Shown here piece by piece: positions 16,774 to 25,703 of a DNA stretch of 51,851 nucleotides. Both the position numbers and the translations under genes were made by a program. The DNA comes from Anaerolineae bacterium. Lineage in GTDB: Bacteria; Chloroflexota; Anaerolineae; Anaerolineales; Villigracilaceae. The DNA lies in the NCBI GenBank assembly GCA_018648685.1, contig JABGQT010000107.1:1-51851 (forward strand). Direction: 5' to 3'. The notes under the pieces are model-generated. The model saw nothing but the letters and a program-made list of their open reading frames with translations, was not told the DNA's origin and ran no database searches. Each line of letters begins with the position of its first letter. Within the stretch, counting starts at the first letter, position 1.

Positions 16774-16906
16774 ATCCAACCACCAGACAGATATTTCTTA
16801 TCCAAGGAGCGTCTTAATTACTATACAGAATCTATACATGAAAATCAAACCATGCTACACAGTAATCCACCTGCCTTGGTCACAACGGGTTTGATAGAAT
16901 TCACAC

Positions 16907-17560
16907 ATGAATCTCAACACCCAAAAAGTCATCCTCCTGCACGGTCTCGGCAGAGCATCCCACTCAATGACCTATTTATCAAATCGGCTTCAAAGGGCTG
17001 GCTACTCCTCCTGTAATGTTTCCTATCCATCGCGTAAATACTCAGTTAAGAAGCTCGCAATCGGTTTCATCCTTCCGGCAATTGAAGAGTGCATCGAAAG
17101 CAACGAACCTGTTCATTTCGTCACCCATTCCCTCGGCGGAATTATCGTCCGTCAACTGGCGGCATTGCAAGCCCCGATCAATTTCGGTCGTATTGTGATG
17201 TTGGCGCCTCCCAACGGTGGCAGTGAGATCGCTAATATTGTGCAAAGAAATGTATTTGTCAGCGCATTCAACGGTCCCGCCGGAAAAGAACTGGGGACTT
17301 CTGAAAAGGCTCTGCCACGCTCGCTTGGTCCTGCTCCATTTGAAGTTGGAATCATTGCCGGAAATCGGACGATCAATCCGCTTCTCTCGAGAAGGATCGC
17401 AGGCGAAAATGATGGTCGGCTCTCAGTCGAAAACGCAAAACTAGAAGGTATGGCAGATTTTATCGTTCTACCTGTCAGTCATCCGCTTATCATGCTGAGC
17501 AAAAAAGTCGCTGAGGAAACGATCCACTTTTTAGAATATGGCAGGTTCCAAAGAAAGTAG
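16907..17560 (+). CDS. alpha/beta hydrolase, lipase-like
   Basis: A 217-residue alpha/beta hydrolase: VILLHGLGR (oxyanion-hole strand) near the start, the nucleophile elbow THSLGG at about residue 73, MLAPPNGGSE, and a late histidine in PVSHPLIM. This fits small PGAP1-like or class-2 lipases and esterases. No signal peptide is seen, so it probably acts in the cytoplasm. Its stop codon lies inside a 33-base block (17554-17586) that is repeated before the second of the two downstream paralogues. Confidence 0.7.
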   Translation: MNLNTQKVILLHGLGRASHSMTYLSNRLQRAGYSSCNVSYPSRKYSVKKLAIGFILPAIEECIESNEPVHFVTHSLGGIIVRQLAALQAPINFGRIVMLAPPNGGSEIANIVQRNVFVSAFNGPAGKELGTSEKALPRSLGPAPFEVGIIAGNRTINPLLSRRIAGENDGRLSVENAKLEGMADFIVLPVSHPLIMLSKKVAEETIHFLEYGRFQRK

Positions 17561-17586
17561 ACGAAATCAATTGTCTCGTGTATCAT
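17554..17586 (+). repeat. 33-base direct repeat, copy 1
   Basis: The block runs from AAAGTAGACGAAATCA to CTCGTGTATCAT and recurs at 18627-18659 with three changes. It lies 32 bases before the start of the first paralogue and covers the stop of the hydrolase gene, so it marks the edge of a tandem duplication and may carry a shared upstream signal. Confidence 0.6.
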
Positions 17587-17618
17587 ACTCAAATCAAATC
17601 ACCCTTAGCGGAGGAATT

Positions 17619-18557
17619 ATGAACTACGGAAATATCCTTTCATCAGCATGGAAAACGGTCTGGAAACATAAGGTCATTTTTTATTTTGGCATCTTAGTCG
17701 CTATACTACCAGCCTTGTTTGGAATTATATACGGGGGTGCCTATATGTATTTTGCCCCTAATTTCATTGCCAACCTTGAAACTTTTGCAGATTCTCCTGC
17801 GTCAATGCCTGAGCCAAATTTAGTGCTTATTATCGTTGCGGTAGTGGCATACTTCGTTTTCATTGCCCTGATAATCGTTATCTCAGCCCTAAGCGATGCT
17901 GCTGTTATAAAGGGTACGCTCTTAGCACAAGAAAGTTCAGAAGAAATCTCTTTTAGTGATTTATGGCAAAGTAGCAAACCCTATATTTGGCGGATTGTTG
18001 GGCTAACACTTCTTGCAGGTTTTGCTATGTTCGTAGTCTTTATGGTGCCTTGGTTTTTATTTGCTCTCATAGGCATATTCACAATGGGCATTGGCTTTTT
18101 ATGTATGATTCCTTTTATGTTGCTCATGATTCCTCTTGTAGCTATTTGGTATCTTTTGCAAACGCTTAGCTCGGTGGCAATAGTAGCAGAAGACATGGGT
18201 ATTTTTGAATCTATTCAACATGCTTGGAAATTACTTAAGAAAAAGTTTTGGCCCCTTGTTCTTATGGGAATTATTTTATACATCATCCTCATTGCCATTA
18301 GCATGATCGTGATAGTTCCCATGCAAATTGTACAGTTTTCGTATACATCAGCTTTCACAACGCCAAATTATATGAATGACCCTGCTGACTTTGCTGAAAT
18401 ATTCCGTCGCTCTGGTCTAATATCAATGATTTTCACGCCTCTCTCTGCTTTTGCGCAAGCCATAGCAATGACTTACATAAACGCCGCCTTTGCTCTCACT
18501 TATCTCGACATCACCGCCGAACCAGAAAACGACGAAGAAGTTATTGAATACGCATAA
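17619..18557 (+). CDS. multi-pass membrane protein, first of two tandem paralogues
   Basis: The 312-residue product has about six long membrane segments and starts MNYGNILSSAWKTVWKHK, nearly the same as its neighbour at 18682. Both end with an acidic EYA tail after a TYINAAFALTYLDI-like segment. It resembles uncharacterised membrane proteins of the glycerophosphodiesterase-membrane-domain type, without any catalytic domain. The start is ATG 17619 with GGAGG five bases upstream; the open frame extends 27 codons further back into the hydrolase gene. Confidence 0.65.
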   Translation: MNYGNILSSAWKTVWKHKVIFYFGILVAILPALFGIIYGGAYMYFAPNFIANLETFADSPASMPEPNLVLIIVAVVAYFVFIALIIVISALSDAAVIKGTLLAQESSEEISFSDLWQSSKPYIWRIVGLTLLAGFAMFVVFMVPWFLFALIGIFTMGIGFLCMIPFMLLMIPLVAIWYLLQTLSSVAIVAEDMGIFESIQHAWKLLKKKFWPLVLMGIILYIILIAISMIVIVPMQIVQFSYTSAFTTPNYMNDPADFAEIFRRSGLISMIFTPLSAFAQAIAMTYINAAFALTYLDITAEPENDEEVIEYA

Positions 18558-18577
18558 ATATCGAAGAACCAAAACCA

Positions 18578-18618
18578 AGAGATGTCGCGCACTTTCAAAG
18601 ATATGCGACATCTCTTTT
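18578..18618 (+). terminator. terminator between the two paralogues
   Basis: AGAGATGTCGC (18578-18588) pairs perfectly with GCGACATCTCT (18605-18615), followed by TTTTCATTT. It should end the transcript of the first paralogue, so the second probably has its own promoter. Confidence 0.65.
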
Positions 18619-18626
18619 CATTTACC

Positions 18627-18659
18627 AAAGTAGACGAAATCAGTTGCCTCGTGTATGAT
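18627..18659 (+). repeat. 33-base direct repeat, copy 2
   Basis: Matches 17554-17586 at 30 of 33 positions. It lies 22 bases before the ATG of the second paralogue. Conservation of a non-coding block in the same place before both genes supports either duplication of the promoter region or a regulatory site. Confidence 0.6.
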
Positions 18660-18681
18660 ATTGCTCATAATAGGAGCAACT

Positions 18682-19641
18682 ATGGACTACGGATACGCCC
18701 TCACTCAAGCGTGGAAAATCACCTGGAAATATAAAGTATTGTGGATCTTTGGCATCCTCGCCAGTTGCGGTTCAGGTGGCAATAACGGAGGAAGCAGCAA
18801 CGCAAATACATCACAAGACATGAACGAAATGCCCCCGGAGCTTATCGCTTTTGGCGAGAAAGCCCTCGCCTTTTTAGAGCAACCCGCTGTTATTATTGGT
18901 CTTGTCATTTTCATGCTCCTGGTTATTGTCCTTACAATTTTCTTTAGCACAATCGGCCAAATTGGCCTCATCAGCGGAACGTACAAAGCTGAAGCTGGCG
19001 CAGAAAAACTCACCTTTGGAGAACTCTTCAAAGAGGGTACATCCCGTTTTTGGAAATTCTTCGGGATGAATTTCCTCGTCAGCCTTCCATTTATTATCGT
19101 CATCGTGGGGCTTGTCGGGGCAGGTGTTTTTACAGCCATAAGTGCAGACAGTGCAGCAAACGCAGAAGAATTTCTAGCTGGGTTTATCGCTGCTATCTGC
19201 GTCGTATTCTGTTGCCTATTCATTTTTGCCCTTCTCCTTGGCATGGTCATCCAGCAAGCCCAAAACGCAATGATCATTGAAGAGCGCGGTATTTCAGAAT
19301 CCCTTATGCGTGGCTGGGAAGTTTTCAAAAGCAATCTCGGGCATCTCCTCCTCATCGCCGTTATTCTTTTCATCATTGCTTCGGTTGTCGGCGTAGCTAT
19401 TGCATTGCCCATGCTCATAGTCGTCGTTCCCGGCATGATCGCTTTCGTTTTAGATGGCGCCCAATCCATGCAACCGCTTATTTTCATGGGTTTGTGCATC
19501 ATTGCCTATCTACCCATTTCCCTCGTAGCACAAGGCATCCTCACTACTTATATCCAAGCCGTCTGGACTCTCTTCTATCTTCAAATCACGGAACAAACCC
19601 CCGAAATCCCAAAAGACGATACAATTGTAGAGTATGCGTAA
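18682..19641 (+). CDS. multi-pass membrane protein, second of two tandem paralogues
   Basis: A 319-residue protein starting MDYGYALTQAWKITWKYK, a clear paralogue of the preceding gene, with about six membrane segments. A loop near residues 35-55 is rich in Gly, Ser and Asn. It ends VEYA. The start is ATG 18682 with TAGGAG before it. Its last eight bases overlap the start of the VWA/FHA gene, so it is the first member of an overlapping string that continues into a phosphatase. Confidence 0.65.
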   Translation: MDYGYALTQAWKITWKYKVLWIFGILASCGSGGNNGGSSNANTSQDMNEMPPELIAFGEKALAFLEQPAVIIGLVIFMLLVIVLTIFFSTIGQIGLISGTYKAEAGAEKLTFGELFKEGTSRFWKFFGMNFLVSLPFIIVIVGLVGAGVFTAISADSAANAEEFLAGFIAAICVVFCCLFIFALLLGMVIQQAQNAMIIEERGISESLMRGWEVFKSNLGHLLLIAVILFIIASVVGVAIALPMLIVVVPGMIAFVLDGAQSMQPLIFMGLCIIAYLPISLVAQGILTTYIQAVWTLFYLQITEQTPEIPKDDTIVEYA

Positions 19642-21523
19642 AGTTATTTTTGCAATCTTACTAACCACCATGCTCTTAGGGGGTGGATTTCATGTACGAG
19701 CACAAGAAACTGCGCGAGCAGAGATTATCAAAGTGGATGCAAACGCCTTCCCCACCATTACCGCCTTCCTGGATGTCTACACCCCTGATGGCAAATTTGC
19801 TACCGCTATGGAAGCAGCTAGCCTCACTGCGCTGGAAGACGGCAATCCCATCCCCGTCACAGAATTAGTTGAAAAAAATATCGGCGCCCAGATCGTTGTT
19901 GCCGTTAACCCCGGTCCCGCAATGGACACGCGCGATACCCTGGGCATCTCTCGTTACGAACGCGCTGTAGAAAGCCTCCGCGTTTGGGCAGAATCCCGCC
20001 CTCTCGAACCCCAGGACGAGATGAGTCTTGTTTCCACAACAGGTCCCATCCTCATCAACGCAACAGCAAGTGAATGGCGCAACAGTCTCGTCTCCTACCA
20101 ACCCGATGCACGTGCCGCTGTGCCCAGCTTGCAATCATTATCCTTTGCCTTAGATCTTCTCGAAGGGCAAGAAAGTGCTCAAGTAGGGATGAAACGCAGC
20201 ATCCTTTTTCTAACCCCACATCTGCCAGACCAAGCCACCGTGACCGAGCTGGAAAATCTCACCGAACGTGCCTCTCTACTGGGTGTGCGCGTCAATATTT
20301 GGCTTATTGATGCAGATTCTTATTTTGTCCACTTTAGCGCAAACTCACTCAAGTCTTTAGCCCTTCTCACTGGCGGAGACTATTTCGCTTATTCGGGTAT
20401 TGAAACTTTACCTGAGCCAGAAACTTATTTCTCCCATTTACGACATCTCTATACTTTCCAATATCAATCTCAATTGGCATCGGGCGGCTCTCATAATTTG
20501 GCGGCGCGCGTAAACTTTAGTGGGCTAGATCTAACCTCTGCTCCCTATAGTTTTACGCTGGATATTCAGCCGCCAAACCCAATGCTGCTCTCGCCACCCT
20601 CGCAAATTGTTCGCCAAGCCCCTGATGATGATCCCTACAATACAGAGCTATTGCTACCCAACGAAGAAATCATTGAAATCCTTATAGAATTTCCAGATGG
20701 ACATCCACGTGATATTAAACGCGTTGCGCTCTTCGTAGATGATGAAAAAGTCACAGAAATCACCTCGCCGCCTTTTGAAAAATTTACCTGGGACCTTAGC
20801 GAATACCTCGTTAGCGGTGAACACTCTTTACAAGTCGAAGTAGAGGATTCTCTCGGTTTGTCAAAGATGAGCGTGGGTGTTCCTTTAACACTAACGCTTG
20901 TCCAACCCCCAACAGGAATACTCGCCTTCTTCGGGCGAAATAGCGCCGCGCTGACCATAGGCGTGGTTGCCATCACCGGGCTTATATTAGCAGGGATTCT
21001 CTTGATCGGCGGAAGACGCGGCCTGAAAAGATTTACAACGAGAAGAGAAGTGAAAGCTGCTTCTCATGACCCTGTATCGCAGCCTATTCCCGCAATGAAG
21101 ACAGCTCAGCGTAAAAAACGCCGCATTCTTCCTCTTCCTGGGCGAACACAAGGGCCAAAAAGGGGAAAAGCTTCAGCCTATCTAACGCGTTTAAACGGAA
21201 ATGGTAAATCGGCCACAGGGGAAGAGATCCCTTTGACGAACCAGAAAATTACTTTGGGCACTGACCCAGTTAAGGTCGCGTTCGTTCTCGACGATCCATC
21301 CATCTCCCCACGCCATGCTACGCTCGATCAAAATGAAGATGGAGATATTCTTATCTCCGATCACGATTCTGTAGCAGGAACATGGGTCAATTTTGAAAAA
21401 GTTGAAGGTGAGAGAATTTTGGCGCATGGCGACATCATCCATATCGGTCTTTTGCGCTATCAGTTTTCTGTAGCAAAACCTCCGAAGAAGAACAAGACTA
21501 ATATCGAGGTGTTGCCATTATGA
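19634..21523 (+). CDS. secreted VWA-like domain, membrane helix and cytoplasmic FHA domain
   Basis: The 629-residue protein has a signal peptide (residues 1-23), a VWA-like region (about 30-270, with IVVAVNPGPAMD in place of the usual metal site), an Ig-like stretch (about 330-420), one membrane helix (about 437-457) and a basic linker. It ends in a C-terminal FHA domain (about 515-625: ITLGTDPVKVAF, SISPRHATL, GTWVNFEKV). FHA domains bind phosphothreonine, so this looks like a receptor that senses something outside and recruits phosphorylated partners inside. The next gene, overlapping by four bases, is a PP2C phosphatase. The DxSxS metal-binding motif is imperfect. Confidence 0.75.
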   Translation: MRKVIFAILLTTMLLGGGFHVRAQETARAEIIKVDANAFPTITAFLDVYTPDGKFATAMEAASLTALEDGNPIPVTELVEKNIGAQIVVAVNPGPAMDTRDTLGISRYERAVESLRVWAESRPLEPQDEMSLVSTTGPILINATASEWRNSLVSYQPDARAAVPSLQSLSFALDLLEGQESAQVGMKRSILFLTPHLPDQATVTELENLTERASLLGVRVNIWLIDADSYFVHFSANSLKSLALLTGGDYFAYSGIETLPEPETYFSHLRHLYTFQYQSQLASGGSHNLAARVNFSGLDLTSAPYSFTLDIQPPNPMLLSPPSQIVRQAPDDDPYNTELLLPNEEIIEILIEFPDGHPRDIKRVALFVDDEKVTEITSPPFEKFTWDLSEYLVSGEHSLQVEVEDSLGLSKMSVGVPLTLTLVQPPTGILAFFGRNSAALTIGVVAITGLILAGILLIGGRRGLKRFTTRREVKAASHDPVSQPIPAMKTAQRKKRRILPLPGRTQGPKRGKASAYLTRLNGNGKSATGEEIPLTNQKITLGTDPVKVAFVLDDPSISPRHATLDQNEDGDILISDHDSVAGTWVNFEKVEGERILAHGDIIHIGLLRYQFSVAKPPKKNKTNIEVLPL

Positions 21524-22635
21524 TTCCTGTTGAGCGAGCACACCTTTTTGTAGCTGCCCTGAGTCATAAAGGGATGAAAAAAGGAAAAAATAACGAAGAT
21601 CGTTACGCGATCTCTTCATATATTTTAGGAGAGGATAACCCTACACCGCTCCTTTTTGCGATAGTAGCAGATGGTATTGGCGGTCATCTCGCAGGTGAAG
21701 TTGCCGCAGAAATGGTCGTGGATTATGTAAGCCAGGCAGTTGCTGAGAGTAACGCAGAGAATCCTTTAGATACGATCAGCCAAGCAGTCGCAGGGGCAAA
21801 CGAGGCAGTTCGCTTACTTTCTGAAGAAGACGATAAAAAACAGGGGATGGGGGCAACTTGTGTCTGTGTTTGGGTGATTGACGATCGTTTATATGCTGGT
21901 TCAGTCGGAGATTCACGTTTATACCTGATGCGCGGAGCGGTGATACAGCAATTGACAACCGATCATACCTGGATCCAAGAAGCCCTAGACAAAGGGATTT
22001 TGACTCCAGAACAAGCCCGCGAGCACCCAAATGCACATGTGATCCGCCAATATGTTGGCGGTAAAAATCCCCCCGAAGTTGATTTTAGACTCCGTTTACA
22101 CGCTGATAAAGGTGAAGAAACAAAAGCAGAGCGAAGAAATCAAGGACTAAAATTAGAATCCGGAGATACCCTGCTCTTATGCAGTGATGGCCTAACAGAT
22201 CTGGTTTGGAACGATGAGATTTTAGAGATCGTACGCTCATCAAAAAGCCTTGATCTCGCCGTAAAAAATCTGGTTGATACCGCAAATCAACGGGGCGGGC
22301 ACGACAACACCACAGTCATTTTGCTTTCCGTTCCCGAAAAGGGAAATAAACTTAAAAAAGATATTCCCCTCTGGTGGATTATCGGCGGCGTAACAGCTGC
22401 ATTGATCACAATTGCCACTTTGATCGGGTTTATTTGGTATATTGTGCAGCCTCCTTCTACTTCGACACCAACTATACCGGTGCCAACTGTTGCGGCAACA
22501 GAGATACCCTCTACGCCAACGTTAGCAGAACCGCCCACATCGACTTTGGAACCCACGCTCAGCGCAACCTATACACCGTGGCCAACAAATACTCCCAACC
22601 CAACCAACACACTCGACCCAATCAATACACCTTAA
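21520..22635 (+). CDS. PP2C-family protein phosphatase with C-terminal membrane helix
   Basis: Residues about 10-275 form a PP2C domain: NEDRYA and ADGIGGHLAGE hold the metal-binding aspartates, with GDSRLYLMR, LLLCSDGLTDLV and GGHDNTTVI later. A membrane helix near residues 287-308 follows, then a Thr/Pro-rich tail of about 55 residues that would lie outside. It would remove phosphate from Ser/Thr residues in the cytoplasm. Start ATGA overlaps the preceding stop. The cognate kinase is not in the window. The FHA protein next door is the likely partner. Confidence 0.82.
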   Translation: MIPVERAHLFVAALSHKGMKKGKNNEDRYAISSYILGEDNPTPLLFAIVADGIGGHLAGEVAAEMVVDYVSQAVAESNAENPLDTISQAVAGANEAVRLLSEEDDKKQGMGATCVCVWVIDDRLYAGSVGDSRLYLMRGAVIQQLTTDHTWIQEALDKGILTPEQAREHPNAHVIRQYVGGKNPPEVDFRLRLHADKGEETKAERRNQGLKLESGDTLLLCSDGLTDLVWNDEILEIVRSSKSLDLAVKNLVDTANQRGGHDNTTVILLSVPEKGNKLKKDIPLWWIIGGVTAALITIATLIGFIWYIVQPPSTSTPTIPVPTVAATEIPSTPTLAEPPTSTLEPTLSATYTPWPTNTPNPTNTLDPINTP

Positions 22636-22652
22636 TTATTTAGGGGCACATT

Positions 22653-24512
22653 ATGAAAAGTGATACTAATTCAAACAGAAACTTTTTTTTGAGTCTGCTG
22701 ATTGGGCTGGCTCTCTTTTTATTTATTCTCTTCTTGTCAATTCCCTACTCTTTTACAGAATTCTTTGCCACATATTCTCCTGCACTTTTTCTGCTTGTTT
22801 TTGTGCTTTATGCTCTGGTCTTTCGCATAAAAGGTTATCTGGGATGGGTTCTGGGGCTTTCTCTTACTGCTATCTTATTTGCCTTAGCCCTCTCCTATAT
22901 GTGGACATCTGGCTACTCCGATAACAAAATCATTGGTGGCTTACTCCCCTATAAAGATGCCTATTATTATTATAATGGTGCACGCCTGTTCCTTGATGGG
23001 CGCTTACTCCCCGAATATAGTGTACAGGCAGCAGGACGCCCTCTGTTCCCTGGCTTTCTAGCATCTTTACTAATACTTACAGGGAAAAACCTACAAGCCA
23101 GTATAGCTATCCTTGTTGGGTTATTAGGTTTCACCAGCTATCTTTCTGCTCAAAAGATACGTTCTGTTTTTGGTAGTTTACCTGCTGCGTTATATATCAC
23201 TCTTTCATTCTTATACGCACAATCTCAAATCGGATTTCTTCACACAGAAATTCTCGGGTTGATCTTGGGAAACTTGGGATTAATCCTAATTTGGCAATCC
23301 GCTGAAAAGAAAAATCTTCCTAAGTTACTCTTTGCCATTTTTGTTTTAATGCTTGCTATTAGTGCAAGAGCTGGAGCCTTCTTCGTTTTCCCGATGCTGG
23401 CTCTTTGGGTTGGCTGGGTATTTCGAGGGGAAAAGCGTTTTTCCTGGCGCAGTTTTGGTCTCGTTTTATTAGTAACCATAGTTTCTTATTTTAGTGTTAA
23501 TACCTTATACGCCCGCTTAACTGTAGAGCCGGGCAATCATAATTTTGGCAATTTTGCCTACACGATTTATGGACAAATTCACGGGGGAACAGGGTGGAAT
23601 CGTGCGATCAGAGATATGGGCACGCGAGACCCAGAAATTATTATGGATGCCGCCATCGAGTTCTTTAAGGCGCACCCACTGAGTCTGCTTATTGGTACAG
23701 CAAAAGCCTACAGAGATTTCTTCTTGCCCGGAGACAGCGGCATCTTCAGCTTTTATGATTCAAACAAATGGATAGACAATGCCCTCTGGGGCATAAACCT
23801 GATTTTGCTCCTCTTTGCACTCAAACGTGCTATAAAAAATATCAAAAAGCCAATCACATCTCTTCTATTAGCGAGCTTTATTGGAATTTTTCTCTCGATA
23901 CCCTTTTTACCTCCCATTGATGGTGGAAAGCGTTTCTACGCCAGCACGATGCCTTTGTTTTTTGCATTCATAGCGATAGCCTTACCCTCCATAGCAGAAG
24001 AGAAAAAAGCGTGGATTTTAGATAAGAAAACCGGAGTCGCTCTCCTTTCTGGCTTGCTCGCGTTGATGACACTGGTTCCTGCCCCAATCCTTCTCCGTCT
24101 ATCCACACCCCCAGAAATTGAGCAGCCCTCCTGCCCTGCAGATCAAGTCCCCTATGCTCTACGCGTTGACCCGAACTTTTCTATCAATCTAGTTTCCTCG
24201 CAAGAAAGGCTTGGCAACGAATTATCCTCGCTCTATATTGATGATTTCGCAAAAAATGGCACACAAAGAAGTGTTGATCCATTTTTTGCAGAAATGGTCA
24301 AACAAACTGAAATCCAGGAAGGAAGAACAAGGATCTTCACAGCAAATAATCTTGTCATCAACGGAAGATTTCACTTCTTTGTCAGCCCAGCCGAATTACT
24401 GGAAAAAGTCCCACCAAGAACAGTTGTTAGCGGTTGTGCAACTGAGCTTGTCCTTATAAAAATGAAAAGCCGCCCAACTCTCTATCTCATAGAGAGCATG
24501 ACGCTACCTTAA
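22653..24512 (+). CDS. large membrane protein, GT-C glycosyltransferase-like
   Basis: The 619-residue protein has about eleven to thirteen membrane segments in residues 10-480 and a final soluble domain of about 130 residues. The first outer loop (KDAYYYYNGARLFLDG) carries an acidic residue and aromatic cluster of the kind seen in GT-C enzymes that use polyprenyl-phosphate sugars, and RPLFPGFLA resembles their following helix. The sugar and acceptor are unknown. It lies 17 bases after the PP2C gene, so it probably shares the operon. It could instead be a polymer-repeat ligase. Confidence 0.5.
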   Translation: MKSDTNSNRNFFLSLLIGLALFLFILFLSIPYSFTEFFATYSPALFLLVFVLYALVFRIKGYLGWVLGLSLTAILFALALSYMWTSGYSDNKIIGGLLPYKDAYYYYNGARLFLDGRLLPEYSVQAAGRPLFPGFLASLLILTGKNLQASIAILVGLLGFTSYLSAQKIRSVFGSLPAALYITLSFLYAQSQIGFLHTEILGLILGNLGLILIWQSAEKKNLPKLLFAIFVLMLAISARAGAFFVFPMLALWVGWVFRGEKRFSWRSFGLVLLVTIVSYFSVNTLYARLTVEPGNHNFGNFAYTIYGQIHGGTGWNRAIRDMGTRDPEIIMDAAIEFFKAHPLSLLIGTAKAYRDFFLPGDSGIFSFYDSNKWIDNALWGINLILLLFALKRAIKNIKKPITSLLLASFIGIFLSIPFLPPIDGGKRFYASTMPLFFAFIAIALPSIAEEKKAWILDKKTGVALLSGLLALMTLVPAPILLRLSTPPEIEQPSCPADQVPYALRVDPNFSINLVSSQERLGNELSSLYIDDFAKNGTQRSVDPFFAEMVKQTEIQEGRTRIFTANNLVINGRFHFFVSPAELLEKVPPRTVVSGCATELVLIKMKSRPTLYLIESMTLP

Positions 24513-24853
24513 TAAGACTTTCGTTTTAGAGAGTGCGGCGGATCACAAGTGCTCTTCTCCACAGCCAAATCAGCAATCGTACGCGCCAATATTAGGATGG
24601 GGCGATAGGCTCGTGCAGAAAGTTGAAGCTGAGTCATTGCAGCCTTGACGAGAGTCTGCCCTGTATCATCTAACTTATAAAATTGACGCACTTCTGCTAC
24701 AGCGCATATCAGCATTGGTCATCACTCCGTTATTGAGACCAGTGAATCGCTCGCGTTGACGTGAACGTGCTACCTCCACCCTAGCACGAATTTCCTCTGA
24801 GCTTTCTCCCCTTCGTTTATCAGACGATTTCTCAAAATCCACACCACTTCGCT
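24513..24853 (-). pseudogene. comM: decayed 3' fragment of comM (YifB/Mg-chelatase-like ATPase)
   Basis: Two frames together read VDFEKSSDKRRGESSEEIRA, NNGVMTNADM and then VAEVRQFYKLDD with TQLQLSARAYRPILILARTI, the C-terminal part of ComM. A frameshift near 24705-24715 separates them. After GEEHL the frame needs another shift and meets a stop where arginine is expected. Homology begins abruptly near 24853. The ATPase core is absent, so it is non-functional. The intact protein is a helicase acting in DNA uptake and recombination. A second fragment of the same region lies at 47175-47655 on the same strand. Confidence 0.75.
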
Positions 24854-25182
24854 CTGCTTCAGGTGCAGGCGCGTTCGGAGTCAGAAAAGTAGCCACAAGG
24901 CTAGGGATGAACACAATAGACACCTTTTTCTTTCTCAATGAAGAACAAAAAAGTCTTTTTCAAAATATTATGTTGGGTTGACGATTGCATATAATTTTTT
25001 TGCCATATAAACACGATTGAATTTCTCGTATAGTTTTCTGTCGACTAGATGGCTTATTGATCCGACAACATCCATACCGTGGACAATAGCCACGTGTATT
25101 TCGTTCCAAGTTTGGGCGTGATTATAAAGACGCATCATAGATCATTACTCAGGCTTGAAAGTCACATATCACATCGACAGGT
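24854..25182. other. gene-poor spacer between comM relic and recombinase relic
   Basis: The sequence is AT-rich. The only notable frame is a minus-strand ORF of 56 codons at 24968-25138 (MMRLYNHAQTWNEI...), with no clear ribosome-binding site and no recognised family. I see no repeat or promoter here. It probably represents decayed mobile DNA. Confidence 0.35.
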
Positions 25183-25578
25183 ATGGAACAGAAGTTAAGC
25201 TCAAATTCTAAGCTTGAGATTGAGCTAAAACGCGAACTATCAGCGATAGGGCACGCTATCAGCATAGAATTACTAGATGAATAAGAAGCCAAGGTTATAG
25301 AATATCTCCAAAATATTCAAACCGGTATTAGTGCAATAAACAATACAGCTCCTCGAAACTCTGAGGAACTGCGTGAAGTCTTTTTGATGAAGAAAAAGAT
25401 TGTAGATAGGTTAGTTGAGAAAGTGGCGATTGATCAAGATCGCACACTTCATCTTCATATTCGCCTTAATCTTCTTAGAATTTTAGAAGACGATGCCAAT
25501 AGTAGCGGTTCTATTGAGCCTACGGTACCAACCGAGAAGGTCGGATTTTATACCCGTATACACGGTTTCTACCGCTAG
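25183..25578 (+). pseudogene. remnant of the C-terminal part of a serine recombinase
   Basis: One frame reads LEIELKRELSAI, then an in-frame TAA (25282-25284), then VIEYLQNIQTGIS, EELREVFLMKKKIVDRLVEK and TLHLHIRLNLLRIL. The pattern of a long helix followed by an LVEKVxID...L strand is typical of the end of large serine recombinases. The catalytic N-terminal domain is missing. An ORF of 64 codons from 25384 survives by chance. It lies between the comM relic and the nitrogen-respiration block. The family call rests on pattern similarity alone. Confidence 0.45.
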
Positions 25579-25660
25579 AGAGAAAACGGTTCGCTCTCTT
25601 AGAGAGATGGCAAGGGGGAAGGCGTAATCACAAATACCCTGTATAAAAGTACCTAAACAT

Positions 25661-25692
25661 AAAAACCCGATGTCGTACGACATCGGGTTTTT
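25661..25692. terminator. perfect palindromic terminator after nirS
   Basis: A 16-bp perfect stem (AAAAACCCGATGTCG... to ...CGACATCGGGTTTTT) has A-runs and T-runs on either side and so works on both strands. It sits 11 bases beyond the nirS stop and closes the minus-strand respiration operon. Confidence 0.85.
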
Positions 25693-25703
25693 ATCCAGGC
25701 TCT

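Noticed and set aside
24968-25138. Minus-strand ORF of 56 codons between the comM and recombinase relics
   Set aside because: No ribosome-binding site, no known family, and surrounded by decayed genes; kept only as a note in the spacer entry.
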